Shown here: positions 51,595 to 62,925 of the stretch, piece after piece
Position numbering within the stretch: position 1 is the stretch's first letter
Layout: the number at the start of each line of letters is the position of its first letter
Assembly (NCBI GenBank): GCA_003243425.1
Contig: QFQP01000011.1
Span: 62,001-126,000 of the forward strand
Reading direction: 5' to 3'
DNA from: Archangium gephyra
GTDB taxonomy: Bacteria; Myxococcota; Myxococcia; Myxococcales; Myxococcaceae
DNA: 64,000 nt
Notes under the pieces: generated by a model
The model's input: the letters and a program-made list of their open reading frames with translations, nothing else
What the model was told of the DNA's origin: nothing
Databases searched by the model: none
Translations under genes and position numbers: made by a program

Positions 51595-52600
51595 CGCCCG
51601 CGTCGACGCGAGAGTTCGGTCGGCGACACCGAAACCAGACTGCTATTCGATATGGCCAGTCCGGTTGTCGCAGACGATTGCACCTCATTAAAGTGAATCG
51701 TGTCTCGGACAACTTTCACCAAACTCGTGCCAGCCCGAACATATAGATCAGCTTCATCAGTGCGAGCCATTGCTGGAAATGACTGGCTCGAAGTCGTCCA
51801 CATGGCAAGAACACTGGGACTACTCAGCACGACCTTGTGAAGCTGAATAAAATGCCATCCAACTGGCTGTGGCCATACGCGACGGGTGGAACCCACGTAA
51901 AAATTATTGCCATCCGCAATTACAGAATGAGCGACAGAGTCTCCACCCGCTTGCGGCATCCAGATGTGCTCAACGAGCAACAACGAACTGTCGCTCACAC
52001 GAAATGCACTCGACTGAGCGTCGCCGATACTCCCATACGGATCTGCTGTCGAGGAACCAACGAACATCGGTGTTGTTCCGAACAGAGCTGCAGCAGTCAC
52101 TCGAATTTGTCCAGGTCGCGGAGACACAGCCGCGCCGAGTGTAGGCGTAGAAGTTGAACCGACTCGCGCAACCACCAAATCGTTGGCACCTTGGAGCGGC
52201 TGGCCAAAACTACCCTCGGTGACCACCGCCAAGAACGCGTTGTTGCCGGAAAACACAACCGCACTTGCGGTGTCCGTGGCCGGCGTCGCCACGCGAAAAT
52301 TCGAGATATAGCTGCCGTCGACCGTGCTCAATTGGAGAAGATTTGCGTCCAGCCCCCCCACCGTACCGATCGTTGAGTACCCGAGCCGACTCCAGGAACG
52401 GTGTACAACTGAGTGACGCGATTACTTGTCTCGCTTGTCACGGTCATGCCACAATCAAGCACATAAATCCGACGATTCAGACCATCTGCGGTCCGCCGAA
52501 GCAAGAGGTCGGGAGCAAACGCTCTTTGGTCTGTGCGATCGATGTGGCCTGACACTGGATTCACGACTGCAAGAACAACCATCGCAACCCAACCCGTCAT
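51591..52600 (-). pseudogene. Exported beta-propeller-like protein split at a G7 tract
   Basis: The ATG at 52600 has AAAGGAG upstream and a signal peptide (MTGWVAMVVLAVVNPVSG). The frame reads about 80 residues (RRTADGLNRRIYVLDCGMTV) and then ends 20 codons past a run of seven G (minus strand, 52363-52369). The next frame continues immediately as GLDANLLQLSTVDGSYISNF and on to the stop at 51591. One extra G would restore a protein of about 336 residues. The second part has repeated strand motifs (SAVVFSGNNAFLAVVTEG). A mutation, a phase-variable tract or a sequencing error are all possible. Confidence 0.65.
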
Positions 52601-52624
52601 TTTCTTCTCCTTTGCGGAACAACG

Positions 52625-53809
52625 TCATCTCAAGGGCGGCAGCAACACGTACGAGCCGTCTTCCTGACGCCGATAGAAATACGTGTCGCGCCACGGGAAG
52701 TGCAGGTCGTCGGCGGCGAGCAGCTTCGAATCGACGAGCTCGCTGAGGCCCACCGGCAGCGCGCCCTTCTCGAGCCGGTACACCTCGATGGCCGCCGACA
52801 GCCGCGACATCTGCTGCTGGCTGGCGAAGCGCTGCACCGCCGGGTCGGTGAACGTGGTCGCGTTGCTGCGGCCCAGATTCACGGCGCCGAAGTCGATGCG
52901 CGTGGCGATGAACAACAACGCGCCGACCACCACCATGGTCACCGCGATGCGACCGAGCACACCGAGCACCGCCGAGGGCGCGCGATCACTCTCGAACTCG
53001 TCGCCGCCCTTCCCCGCCGGGGGTATGCCCTTCGCGTACTCGAGGTTGATGAGGTTGCAGAGCGCCTTGGCCGTCTCGAACTCACCGAGCTGCGAGAGCT
53101 CGATGATGCGCTGAACCGTGCGGCCCGGCGCGATGAGGTTGTAGGTGCGGCGCTCGTTCTCGCCGACCGACTGGAACTCACCCTTGTTGACGGCCTTCTT
53201 CTCTTCCTTCGCTTCACCGAAGGCGTCGTCGAGCGCGGCGTCGAAGTCGTCCTTTTCCAGCTCGGCCGGCGGGAGTTCCTTCAACTTCTCGAAGCTCATC
53301 TGCAGCGAGGTGATGCGCTTGCGCACCACCGGCCACTCGTCGACCCGACGGAACCCCTCCATCAGCACCGACTCGGCGCGCAGAGGAACCAGCGTGTTCT
53401 CGGTCTCGACGTCCTTCTGTTCGAACTCGTAGGTGCCGGTCTTCCACGAGAAGAGACGGAACAGGGTCTCGCTCGTCTGCAACTGCACCATCGACTTGAA
53501 CTTGTGCTCGGTGATGACGCCCTGGCTCACCAGCACGTCACCCAGGCGCTGCAGCGTGCGCTTCTGCGTCTCGAGCGCGAACTCGAGCTGCTGCTCACTG
53601 ACCAGCTGCGCGGCCACCAGCATCGAGCCGATGAGCTCCTTGCGGTTTCGGTGCGTGGTCTCGGCGCGAACGATGTTGCCGTCTTTGAACGCCACCGCCA
53701 CCGAGTCGTCCTTGTGCGTGAGCGTCAGCACGCCGGTCTTCGTCTGCTGACCGATGAGCTGGAGGATGTCGGCGATGCCGAAGTCCTTGAGGGTGCCCTT
53801 GAGCGCCAT
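52625..53809 (-). CDS. DUF4388 protein with membrane helix and GspG-like C-terminus
   Basis: 394 residues. DUF4388 (PATAN-like) lies at about 1-110 (MALKGTLKDFGIADILQLIG, GVLTLTHKDDSVAVAFKDGN), followed by a helical GspE-N-like stretch with RLGDVLVSQGVITEHKFKSM. One membrane helix is at about 285-305 (IAVTMVVVGALLFIATRIDF). The last 60 residues (SRLSAAIEVYRLEKGALPVG, FPWRDTYFYRRQEDGSYVLL) resemble the globular part of type II secretion pseudopilins. The domain mix suggests a regulator at the membrane, perhaps linked to motility or secretion. Function not known. Confidence 0.78.
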   Translation of the reverse strand: MALKGTLKDFGIADILQLIGQQTKTGVLTLTHKDDSVAVAFKDGNIVRAETTHRNRKELIGSMLVAAQLVSEQQLEFALETQKRTLQRLGDVLVSQGVITEHKFKSMVQLQTSETLFRLFSWKTGTYEFEQKDVETENTLVPLRAESVLMEGFRRVDEWPVVRKRITSLQMSFEKLKELPPAELEKDDFDAALDDAFGEAKEEKKAVNKGEFQSVGENERRTYNLIAPGRTVQRIIELSQLGEFETAKALCNLINLEYAKGIPPAGKGGDEFESDRAPSAVLGVLGRIAVTMVVVGALLFIATRIDFGAVNLGRSNATTFTDPAVQRFASQQQMSRLSAAIEVYRLEKGALPVGLSELVDSKLLAADDLHFPWRDTYFYRRQEDGSYVLLPPLR

Positions 53810-53811
53810 GG

Positions 53812-55908
53812 CTAGCTCTGCCTCCGGCGCAGCGCGAGGAGCGACAGCGGATACACCACGAGGAAGAGCACGATGGCCGGCAAGAGCTTGAGCACCAACG
53901 GCGCGCCTTCATACGGCGCCCGAACGACGCCCGAGCGCAGCACCGCCGCGGTGATGGCGGTGACGAACAGGAAGCCGAAGACCGCGCCGCGCACCGGCAT
54001 GCCGGCAAAGACATGGCCCATGCCGCTCCAGAGCACGCCCAGAATCGTCGACGCCCGTTCCTTCTGGCTCTCGTAGCGCGCGACCTCGAGCTGCTTGCGC
54101 ACCTTGACCGAAGGCGCGACCACGTTCTTGCGCGCGAACACGTTCACGCACTGCGTACACATCTGGCTGCCGGGAGAGACGTCCGGGTCTCCGCGACGGC
54201 TCACCGGCCGACCGCAGCGGTTGCAGACGCGCGCAGCTTCGATGGCGTTGCTCAAGAAGCCCATGCCGAGGAGCACCAGCGCGGCGAGCAGCGGGAAGAA
54301 GGGCGCGAGCGCCGACGGCACGTCGCCGACCAACAGCTGCGAGAACTGGCTGCGCACGCGCTCGGCGGCGACCTCGTTCTTCGCCAGCGCCAGCAGATCG
54401 CGTTGCGCGAGGGGCAGCGTCGAGAGGTACGTGTTGCCGAGGATCTCCTTCGGCTCGGGACCGTCGATGGCGACGGAGGGGATCGACGGGTCGAGCTGGC
54501 GCGCCTCGCTCAAGGCAGCGGCGGCCTTGTCGAGCTCGGTGAGGTTCGACTCACCGTAGACCTGCACCCGGCGCTGGTAGACGCGGGCGAGGTTCACCAG
54601 GCCCGCGGCGCTCGGCGAGCTCGCCTTGAGCCCCTCGTACATCGAGCGCGAATTCTCGAGGTCGCCCATGAGGAAGAAGGCCTTGGCGAGGGCCAGCTTG
54701 GCCGGCACGTCGTCGGGGCGGAGCGCGAGTGCACCCTTCAAGTGCGCGACGGCCTGCTCGAGGTGCCCACGATTCAAGTGGTAGTGACCGAGCACGAAGC
54801 GTTCGGCGAACCCGACCTTGTCTTCGGCGCCGAGCTTCTCGTACTTCTGCACCAGCGGTTCGATGCCCGGGCTGCCGCGCTCGATGCGGTAGAGATCTTC
54901 AGCGGCGGTCTCGGCGAACGCGGTCTTCTCGACGACGAGGCCGGCGATGACGGGCACGAACCCCAGCAGGCCGATGAGCACCACGGCCACCACGCGCTCA
55001 CGCACCGACAGGTACATGGTGAGCGCGGCGAACAGCGCGAGCAGCGTCGGCGCCACGCCCATGCGGAACACGATGGGCAGCGACAACAGCAGAATGGCGA
55101 TGGCGCCGGTCTGCCAGCGCGCGGCGGCCCGCGGGAAGAGGAAGTGGAAGTCGTAGAGAAAGTAGTAGCCGCGGCGCAGCGCGAACACGGCCAGCACCAC
55201 CACGCTGGTGATGATCAACGCCAGCAGCAGCACCGCCACGATGTCGGCGATCAGCGGCCGCAGGTAGCGCGCGTCGGCGAACTGCGCGGCGATGCCCTTC
55301 TGCATGGCCCCCAGGTACTTGCCGCCGCTGGGGTCGGCCTTCATGTAGAGGCGCGCGAGCAGGAACCACGTCGCCGGGAGATCGGGCGCGAGGTCGGCGG
55401 CAGACACGGCGATCTCCACGGCCGCGCCACTGTCGCCGGCTTCTTCCCAGACCTCGGCAGCGCGCAGAAGCCCGACGGCCCACACTTCCATGTTGGTGGA
55501 GCCGATGAGCGCCTTCGTCGCCAGCAGCTCCTTGCGCGCGGCGAGCTCGGCGTTGGCGTTCTTCGAGGCGTTGGCCTGCGCCCACCTGCTCCACACCGCG
55601 CGCAGGTCGGCGTCGGAGATGGTGCGCACGACGAGCGGCGGCGGCTCCTTCTTCGGCGGCGGCTCGGGCTTCGGTTGCTCGACGACGGTGGGGCCCTTCC
55701 TGGGCGGCGGCGCCTTTTTCGGCGTGGGCGGCGCGACGAGGTTGCCGTCGTTGGGATCGTCGACGTCTTCGGGCGGCGGCTGCGCGACGACCGCCTTGCG
55801 CGGGCGCGGCGGCGTCTTCGGCGCGTCAGGGTCGACGAGGTCGACCTGCGCGAACGTCAACGTCGAAGTCAGACACGCGAGGGCGAGAAGGCACGCCAGA
55901 AGTCTCAT
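53812..55908 (-). CDS. TPR-containing multi-pass membrane protein with zinc ribbon
   Basis: 698 residues: signal peptide (LLACLLALACLTSTLTFAQ) and a long Pro/Lys-rich linker. A helical repeat region follows, then about four membrane helices (about 225-345), TPR repeats (about 375-480; YHLNRGHLEQAVAHLKGALA). Further helices flank a CNRCG...CTQC zinc ribbon and there are C-terminal helices. Two nucleotides separate it from the DUF4388 gene, so the two are one unit. Possibly a scaffold for a membrane complex; no named family. Confidence 0.72.
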   Translation of the reverse strand: MRLLACLLALACLTSTLTFAQVDLVDPDAPKTPPRPRKAVVAQPPPEDVDDPNDGNLVAPPTPKKAPPPRKGPTVVEQPKPEPPPKKEPPPLVVRTISDADLRAVWSRWAQANASKNANAELAARKELLATKALIGSTNMEVWAVGLLRAAEVWEEAGDSGAAVEIAVSAADLAPDLPATWFLLARLYMKADPSGGKYLGAMQKGIAAQFADARYLRPLIADIVAVLLLALIITSVVVLAVFALRRGYYFLYDFHFLFPRAAARWQTGAIAILLLSLPIVFRMGVAPTLLALFAALTMYLSVRERVVAVVLIGLLGFVPVIAGLVVEKTAFAETAAEDLYRIERGSPGIEPLVQKYEKLGAEDKVGFAERFVLGHYHLNRGHLEQAVAHLKGALALRPDDVPAKLALAKAFFLMGDLENSRSMYEGLKASSPSAAGLVNLARVYQRRVQVYGESNLTELDKAAAALSEARQLDPSIPSVAIDGPEPKEILGNTYLSTLPLAQRDLLALAKNEVAAERVRSQFSQLLVGDVPSALAPFFPLLAALVLLGMGFLSNAIEAARVCNRCGRPVSRRGDPDVSPGSQMCTQCVNVFARKNVVAPSVKVRKQLEVARYESQKERASTILGVLWSGMGHVFAGMPVRGAVFGFLFVTAITAAVLRSGVVRAPYEGAPLVLKLLPAIVLFLVVYPLSLLALRRRQS

Positions 55909-55979
55909 CGGGACCGCCGCACCTTAGGCGAGGCGAACGACCGTCGCGACAACTTCGACGCTGCGGTACACGACGCGGC

Positions 55980-56789
55980 ATGAGCGACATCGGTGCCGCC
56001 GTGGAACGACTTGCGGAGATCATGCGGAAGCTGCGCGCGCCGGGCGGCTGCCCGTGGGACCGCGAACAGGACTTGAAGAGCCTGCGGCCCTACCTCATCG
56101 AAGAGGCCTACGAAGTGCTCGAGGAGATGGACCGTGTCGCCGAAGGTGGGCCCTGGTCGCCTCTGGCCGAGGAGCTGGGCGACCTGCTGTTTCAAATCGT
56201 CTTCCACGCGCAGCTGGCCAGCGAGCAGAACCAGTTCGGGCTGGCCGACGTGGCCAATGCGATTGCCGACAAGCTGGAGCGCCGCCACCCGCACGTGTTC
56301 GGTGATGCAAAAGCCAGCAACAGCACGCAGGTGCTCGAGAACTGGGCGAAGTTGAAGGCCAAAGAGCGCAAGGCGAAGCACGGCCACGTGGGCAGCGTGC
56401 TCGACGGCGTTCCCAAAGACGCGCCCGGGCTGCAGCGCGCAGAGCGGCTCACCGAGAAGGCCTCGCGCATCGGCTTCGACTGGCCTGACGTGACCGGGGT
56501 GATCGCGAAGGTCGACGAAGAGGTCGCCGAGCTCAAAGAAGCGATGGCTGGAAAAGACAAGGCGGCCATGGAGCACGAGCTGGGCGACGCGCTCTTCGCG
56601 CTGGTCAACCTGGGGCGGCACCTGGGCATCGCTCCGGAGGACGCGATGAGAGCGGCGAACCGGCGTTTCACGACCCGCTTCCACGCCGTCGAAAAGGGCC
56701 TCGAGGCGCAGGGCGTGGCCTTCGGAGAGGCGTCACTGGACCAGATGAACGCGCTGTGGGAGCAGGCCAAGGCAGCCGAGAAGGCCTGA
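55980..56789 (+). CDS. mazG: Nucleoside triphosphate pyrophosphohydrolase MazG
   Basis: The 269-residue double-domain MazG hydrolyses non-canonical or excess NTPs. Both halves carry the metal-binding acidic motif: EEAYEVLEEMDRVAEG and LAEELGDLLFQIVFHAQLA in the first, DEEVAELKEAMAG and EHELGDALFALVNLGRHL in the second. The start PGGCPWDREQDLKSLRPYLI is diagnostic. Its promoter region is shared with the divergent TPR protein. Confidence 0.95.
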   Translation: MSDIGAAVERLAEIMRKLRAPGGCPWDREQDLKSLRPYLIEEAYEVLEEMDRVAEGGPWSPLAEELGDLLFQIVFHAQLASEQNQFGLADVANAIADKLERRHPHVFGDAKASNSTQVLENWAKLKAKERKAKHGHVGSVLDGVPKDAPGLQRAERLTEKASRIGFDWPDVTGVIAKVDEEVAELKEAMAGKDKAAMEHELGDALFALVNLGRHLGIAPEDAMRAANRRFTTRFHAVEKGLEAQGVAFGEASLDQMNALWEQAKAAEKA

Positions 56790-56867
56790 TCCACTTGACC
56801 CCTGTGGGGACATGTCGCTAAGGCGCGACCCTCTTTCGTAGTTTCCCTTTTCAAGGAGCAGCACCCC

Positions 56868-57146
56868 GTGGCGAACACCAAGTCCGCGCAGAAGCGCAAC
56901 CGTCAGGCCATCAAGCGCAACGCGCGCAACTCGGCCGTGAAGTCCAACGTCAAGACCGCGATCAAGGCGGCTCGTGAAGCCATCGCCTCGGGCGACAAGG
57001 GCAAGGCGACCACGGCGCTCGCCGCCGCGACGTCTGCGCTCGCGAAGGCCGCGACCAAGGGCGTGCTGCACGCGAAGAACAGCTCGCGCCGCATCGGCCG
57101 TCTGTCGCACGAAGCGTCGAAGAAGTTCGCCGCCGCGGCCAAGTAA
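56868..57146 (+). CDS. rpsT: Ribosomal protein S20
   Basis: The 92-residue small-subunit protein starts MANTKSAQKRNRQAIKRNAR and continues with Lys/Arg/Ala-rich helices (SAVKSNVKTAIKAAREAIAS, then SRRIGRLSHEASKKFAAAAK). GTG start at 56868 with AAGGAG 11 nt upstream. A terminator follows at 57172-57204. Confidence 0.96.
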   Translation: MANTKSAQKRNRQAIKRNARNSAVKSNVKTAIKAAREAIASGDKGKATTALAAATSALAKAATKGVLHAKNSSRRIGRLSHEASKKFAAAAK

Positions 57147-57171
57147 TCAGTCACCGCGAGGTGATGCACAC

Positions 57172-57204
57172 GACCGACGCGTCCTCCTCGGAGGGCCGTC
57201 GGTC
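57172..57204 (+). terminator. Terminator after rpsT
   Basis: An 8-bp perfect stem (GACCGACG with CGTCGGTC) with a large loop containing a smaller stem is followed by TTGTCGTTTC. It lies between the convergent rpsT and lptE genes. Confidence 0.75.
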
Positions 57205-57214
57205 TTGTCGTTTC

Positions 57215-57706
57215 TCACGGAGCGCTCTGCAGTCGCTCCAACCCTTCACGCACCGCGCTGTCGGCGATGCGGCGCAGCGCGGCTTCACGATTCGACTCGG
57301 TGAGCAGCACGTCGGCGCCTGAAGGGAAGTCTTCGATGAGGTTCACGCCGGCACGGCCCACTTCACGCCCCTGCTTCTCGAGCACGAAGAGCACCCCGAC
57401 CGACACGCGCATGCCCGGCTGCCGGCCCAGCGTCGGCGCCGCCAGAAACGGGCCGCTGGAGACCGTGAGCACCGTGCCGCGCAAGGTCCCTTGCGCGGTG
57501 TCGCCTCCGAGCCGGCCGGCGCGTTGCAGTTGGTCGCGCGCGGCCTGCGTGAAGACGAGCTCGAGCGACGGGTCGGCGGTCTTGTTCTCGAACATCGGCA
57601 CCTGCACCGACGTGAGCCCGGCAGGCAGCGACGAATTGGGCGCGGTGAAGCGGTAGCCGCAGGCACACAGCAGCAACCCCACCACCAGTGACGTTGGCCC
57701 CCGCAT
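57215..57706 (-). CDS. lptE: LPS-assembly lipoprotein LptE
   Basis: LptE plugs the LptD barrel that inserts lipopolysaccharide into the outer membrane. The 163-residue protein has a signal ending LLLCAC (Cys16) and the family hallmark CGYRFTAPNSSLPAGLTSVQ. VPMFENKTADPSLELVFTQA and RGTVLTVSSGPF follow. It starts right after the leuS stop on the same strand, an arrangement found in many Proteobacteria-like genomes. Confidence 0.88.
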   Translation of the reverse strand: MRGPTSLVVGLLLCACGYRFTAPNSSLPAGLTSVQVPMFENKTADPSLELVFTQAARDQLQRAGRLGGDTAQGTLRGTVLTVSSGPFLAAPTLGRQPGMRVSVGVLFVLEKQGREVGRAGVNLIEDFPSGADVLLTESNREAALRRIADSAVREGLERLQSAP

Positions 57707-60250
<2,544 letters not shown>

Positions 60251-60298
60251 GGGCGCGGCCTTGTAGGGGACACGACGCTTTGCGTCTACGCTCGGAGC

Positions 60299-60901
60299 GT
60301 GGAGCCTTCGCGGGAAATCGAGTTCGAACAGCGCCGCCTGGACCCCGGCGTCATCGCGCAGTCACTGCCCCCGGCGCAGGAACGAATGAAGCGGCTGCTC
60401 AACCGGGCGCGCATCGTGCGTGCGGTCATCGTGCTCGCGGGCGCGGCCAGCATCGCCTTCGGCACGCAGCGCGCCGGCATTCCCCTGGGGGGCGCGCTGT
60501 GCCTCTTCTTCGCCGCGCTGCCGGTGTTGTGGGTCGGCGGCTGGCTCATCGGCTTCATCACCCAGGCCCGCCGCGCCGCGCGGAACTTGAACGCCAACGT
60601 CGGCTCGAGCGAGTGGCAGGCGAAGCTGAAGGCCGCCACCACCATCGAGAAGGTGAAGCTGTCGTTCAACGAGTCGGGCCTCACGGTCACCCGCCACGAG
60701 ACCACGAAGCTGACCGGGTGGAACCGCGTGCGCATCGAGCGGGTGAGCGCGGGCGAGCTGGCGATTCACTACCAGCCGGAGTTCGCCGACACCTCGCGGC
60801 CGGAGCTGCTCAACCTGCCGAGCACTGCGTTCGCGAGCACCGAAGCGTTCGACGCGTTCTGTCTCGAGATGCAGAAGTTCGTCTGGGCGGCACAGCGATA
60901 G
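60299..60901 (+). CDS. Membrane protein with YcxB-like C-terminal domain
   Basis: A 200-residue protein from GTG 60299: charged N-terminus, two adjacent membrane helices (about 42-58 and 63-88; LCLFFAALPVLWVGGWLIGF), then a soluble part (KVKLSFNESGLTVTRHETTK, WNRVRIERVSAGELAIHYQP) that resembles YcxB-like or PH-like domains. No known function. The long in-frame extension toward 58937 lies antisense to leuS and is not part of it. Confidence 0.62.
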   Translation: MEPSREIEFEQRRLDPGVIAQSLPPAQERMKRLLNRARIVRAVIVLAGAASIAFGTQRAGIPLGGALCLFFAALPVLWVGGWLIGFITQARRAARNLNANVGSSEWQAKLKAATTIEKVKLSFNESGLTVTRHETTKLTGWNRVRIERVSAGELAIHYQPEFADTSRPELLNLPSTAFASTEAFDAFCLEMQKFVWAAQR

Positions 60902-60915
60902 GTCTGTCGGCGCCG

Positions 60916-61104
60916 CCGGTCGTGTTGTTCACCACGCCGGTCGTGTTGTTCACGACGCCGGTCGCCCTGTTCGCGCCGCCGGTCGCCCTGTTCGCGCCGC
61001 CGGTCGCCCTGTTCACGCCGCCGGTCGCCCTGTTCGCGCCGCCGGTCGCCCTGTTCACGCCGCCGGTCGCCCTGTTCACGCCGCCGGTCACCCTGTTCGC
61101 GACG
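60916..61104. repeat. 21-bp tandem repeat (minisatellite), nine units
   Basis: Nine head-to-tail 21-base units, each starting CCGGTC and containing TGTTC, fill the gap between the YcxB-like gene and the next gene. The first two units are more alike (GTGTTGTTCA), units 3-8 differ only at one or two positions (GCGCCG or ACGCCG), and unit 9 is degenerate. Because 21 is a multiple of three, both strands stay open through it, giving spurious VALFTPP or ATGGVNR heptads. It probably varies in copy number between strains. Confidence 0.92.
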
Positions 61105-61169
61105 CGGGTTGGCTTGGCTATCGTCGCCGCCGCGCTCCAACTTCGGAGCGCACGGTGGGGGAAACACAC

Positions 61170-61799
61170 ATGGCGAAGTTCGACGCAGTCATTCAGCGGG
61201 GACTGAAGGCGCTCGCATTGGCGACACAGCACGCAGCAGTCCTCGGCCCCCGGTTGCCGGCGGGACACGTGGCGGCGCTGCACGCCAACCTGACGCAACT
61301 CGGCGCCGCAGTACCGGGTCAGAAGGCCATTCGCGCCGAAGCGCAGCAGGCCGCGCAGTCGCAGAAAGAGACGTTCAAGAAGCTGGTCGCGCTCTTGTCG
61401 GCGCTGCGCACCAGCGTGAAGCACGACGAAGACGCCAACGAGGCAGACAAGAAGGCGTGGGGTGTCGGCACGAAGCTCGACGTGGAGTCACCCGGGCGCA
61501 CGCTCGCGGCAGCGCAGAGCGTGCTCAAGGTCGCCAGGGCGAAGCCGGAGCGCGCGGCCATGCTCGGCGTCATCGCAGACGACGTGGCGAAGCTCGAAGC
61601 GCTCTACGCAGCGGCAGTCGCAGCCGATGACGACGAGAACGTGAAGCGCGCCAACGCCCCGCTGAGCACGAAGGCCCGCAATGCCCTGCAGGCGAAGGTG
61701 AACGCCGCGGTGAGGAAGATCGCCGGCACAGGGATCGTGGCGTTCGCGCTCGATGCACCGGTGCGCGCCGACTTCGAGGCGCTGCTCGCACGCGGCTGA
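61170..61799 (+). CDS. Hypothetical helical protein
   Basis: A 209-residue Ala/Lys-rich protein (AKFDAVIQRGLKALALATQH, KAIRAEAQQAAQSQKETFKK) that looks almost wholly alpha-helical and could bundle. No signal peptide or family. ATG 61170 is favoured over one at 61155 because GGGGGA lies 10 nt upstream. It follows directly on the minisatellite, which may sit in its leader or promoter. Function unknown. Confidence 0.6.
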   Translation: MAKFDAVIQRGLKALALATQHAAVLGPRLPAGHVAALHANLTQLGAAVPGQKAIRAEAQQAAQSQKETFKKLVALLSALRTSVKHDEDANEADKKAWGVGTKLDVESPGRTLAAAQSVLKVARAKPERAAMLGVIADDVAKLEALYAAAVAADDDENVKRANAPLSTKARNALQAKVNAAVRKIAGTGIVAFALDAPVRADFEALLARG

Positions 61800-61813
61800 G
61801 GCCCGCAAACGAA

Positions 61814-61841
61814 AACGGCGCCCGGAAACCCGGACGCCGTT
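61814..61841 (-). terminator. Terminator after the NlpC/P60 gene
   Basis: A near-perfect stem (AACGGCG and CCGGG pairing across a TTT loop with CCGGG and GCCGTT) is followed on the minus strand by TTCGTTTG. It lies between the convergent helical-protein and NlpC/P60 genes. Confidence 0.75.
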
Positions 61842-61864
61842 CGGACTTCACGACCGCTCGTCGC

Positions 61865-62719
61865 TCACCAACCCGCGCGGCGGATGCCCTTGTACTCGCT
61901 GGTCACCGAGCGGAGGTTGTGCACGATGCCGTAGCTGCAGCCGCGCGCTTCGTAGGCCCACACCGAGCCCCACGCGTCGCCCGATTCGTAGATGAGGATG
62001 TGGCCCGAGCCGTTGGTGTTGTAGACGAGCGCGTCGCCCTTGATGACGTTCGAGCGGCTGACCGTGCTCCACAGCGAGTTGCTGCCGACGAAGTGAATCG
62101 TGCCGTACGGGTGCGAATCGGTGGACATCGAGGTGTTGGTCGACGGCACGTGCCACACCTTGGCTACGTAGCCTGAGCAGTCGGCGCCGTAGCTGCCGCG
62201 GTGCGAGCAGTTGGGGCAGTCACCCTGGCAGGTGCCACCGTTCGACGACGTCAGGCCGTTGGGCACCCACGCGCCGTGGCCCCACCAGTACGAGAAGCCG
62301 ACGCCACCCTTGGCGCGGGCGATGGCCGCGTCACGAACCGAGGTGCCGGGGGTGGTGGTGCCGCCGCCCGACGACACGAGCGTGAGGTACGCGCCCGACG
62401 CCCAGCCGGTCACGCCGTTGTACTTCACGTTGTAGAAGGCGCCCGACGGCGTGGTGCGGTTCACGGTGGTGACCGTCGCGCCCTGCGGAATGACCAGACG
62501 AACCTGGTAGCCCGTGCCCGCGCCCGTGCGCAGGTTGAGGTTCGCCGTCGTCTTCAGCGTCGACCCCAGCGCCACGCCACCCGTCAGCTCGCTCGAAATG
62601 GAGGCCGTCTCATCGGCGCCCACCAGCACTTCGCCGTCGGCGACGGTCTCGCCAGCCGTACCAGCGCAGCCCATCGCCATCACCGTCGAGAGAGCCAGGA
62701 ATCGCAGCGTGTTCGTCAT
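61865..62719 (-). CDS. SH3b-NlpC/P60 lipoprotein (peptidoglycan hydrolase)
   Basis: A 284-residue lipoprotein: signal RFLALSTVMAMGC (Cys18) and a bacterial SH3 domain at about 53-115 (TTANLNLRTGAGTGYQVRLV, VTGWASGAYLTLVSS). A Cys-peptidase domain follows with catalytic C181 (YGADCSGYVAKVWH) and H240 (GSGHILIYES). It should cleave wall peptides at the cell surface. ATG at 62719 is favoured because it starts the signal peptide; in-frame codons up to 62941 lack one. The 206 bases to the divergent next gene hold only a likely promoter region. Confidence 0.88.
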   Translation of the reverse strand: MTNTLRFLALSTVMAMGCAGTAGETVADGEVLVGADETASISSELTGGVALGSTLKTTANLNLRTGAGTGYQVRLVIPQGATVTTVNRTTPSGAFYNVKYNGVTGWASGAYLTLVSSGGGTTTPGTSVRDAAIARAKGGVGFSYWWGHGAWVPNGLTSSNGGTCQGDCPNCSHRGSYGADCSGYVAKVWHVPSTNTSMSTDSHPYGTIHFVGSNSLWSTVSRSNVIKGDALVYNTNGSGHILIYESGDAWGSVWAYEARGCSYGIVHNLRSVTSEYKGIRRAGW

Positions 62720-62925
62720 GCGCGGGCCCATTTGCGAGCCGCGTGCCGATCTGGTGACCCGCTCGGAAGGGCGGCGAAATCGACAACTCTGCTTACATTC
62801 TGTGGGCACTTTTTCCCCGGGTTTCGCTGAGTTGATCGAGAACAGGCTGTCCTGGAGCAGAACAGTCTGCGGGGGACGGGCAACGCTTTCGCAGACGTCT
62901 GGAATCGTGCTTTCACGCGCGCCCC

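Noticed and set aside
60916..61104. A CRISPR array
   Set aside because: Units are directly adjacent with no spacers and no cas genes are nearby.
60810..61424. A minus-strand protein with ATGGVNR repeats
   Set aside because: The frame is open only because the repeat unit is 21 bases. The flanking codons are not protein-like, and it overlaps two genes on the other strand.
62795..62880. An SOS-box or other operator suggested by two CTGTTCT copies (minus strand)
   Set aside because: The copies are not in a palindromic arrangement matching any operator I know.
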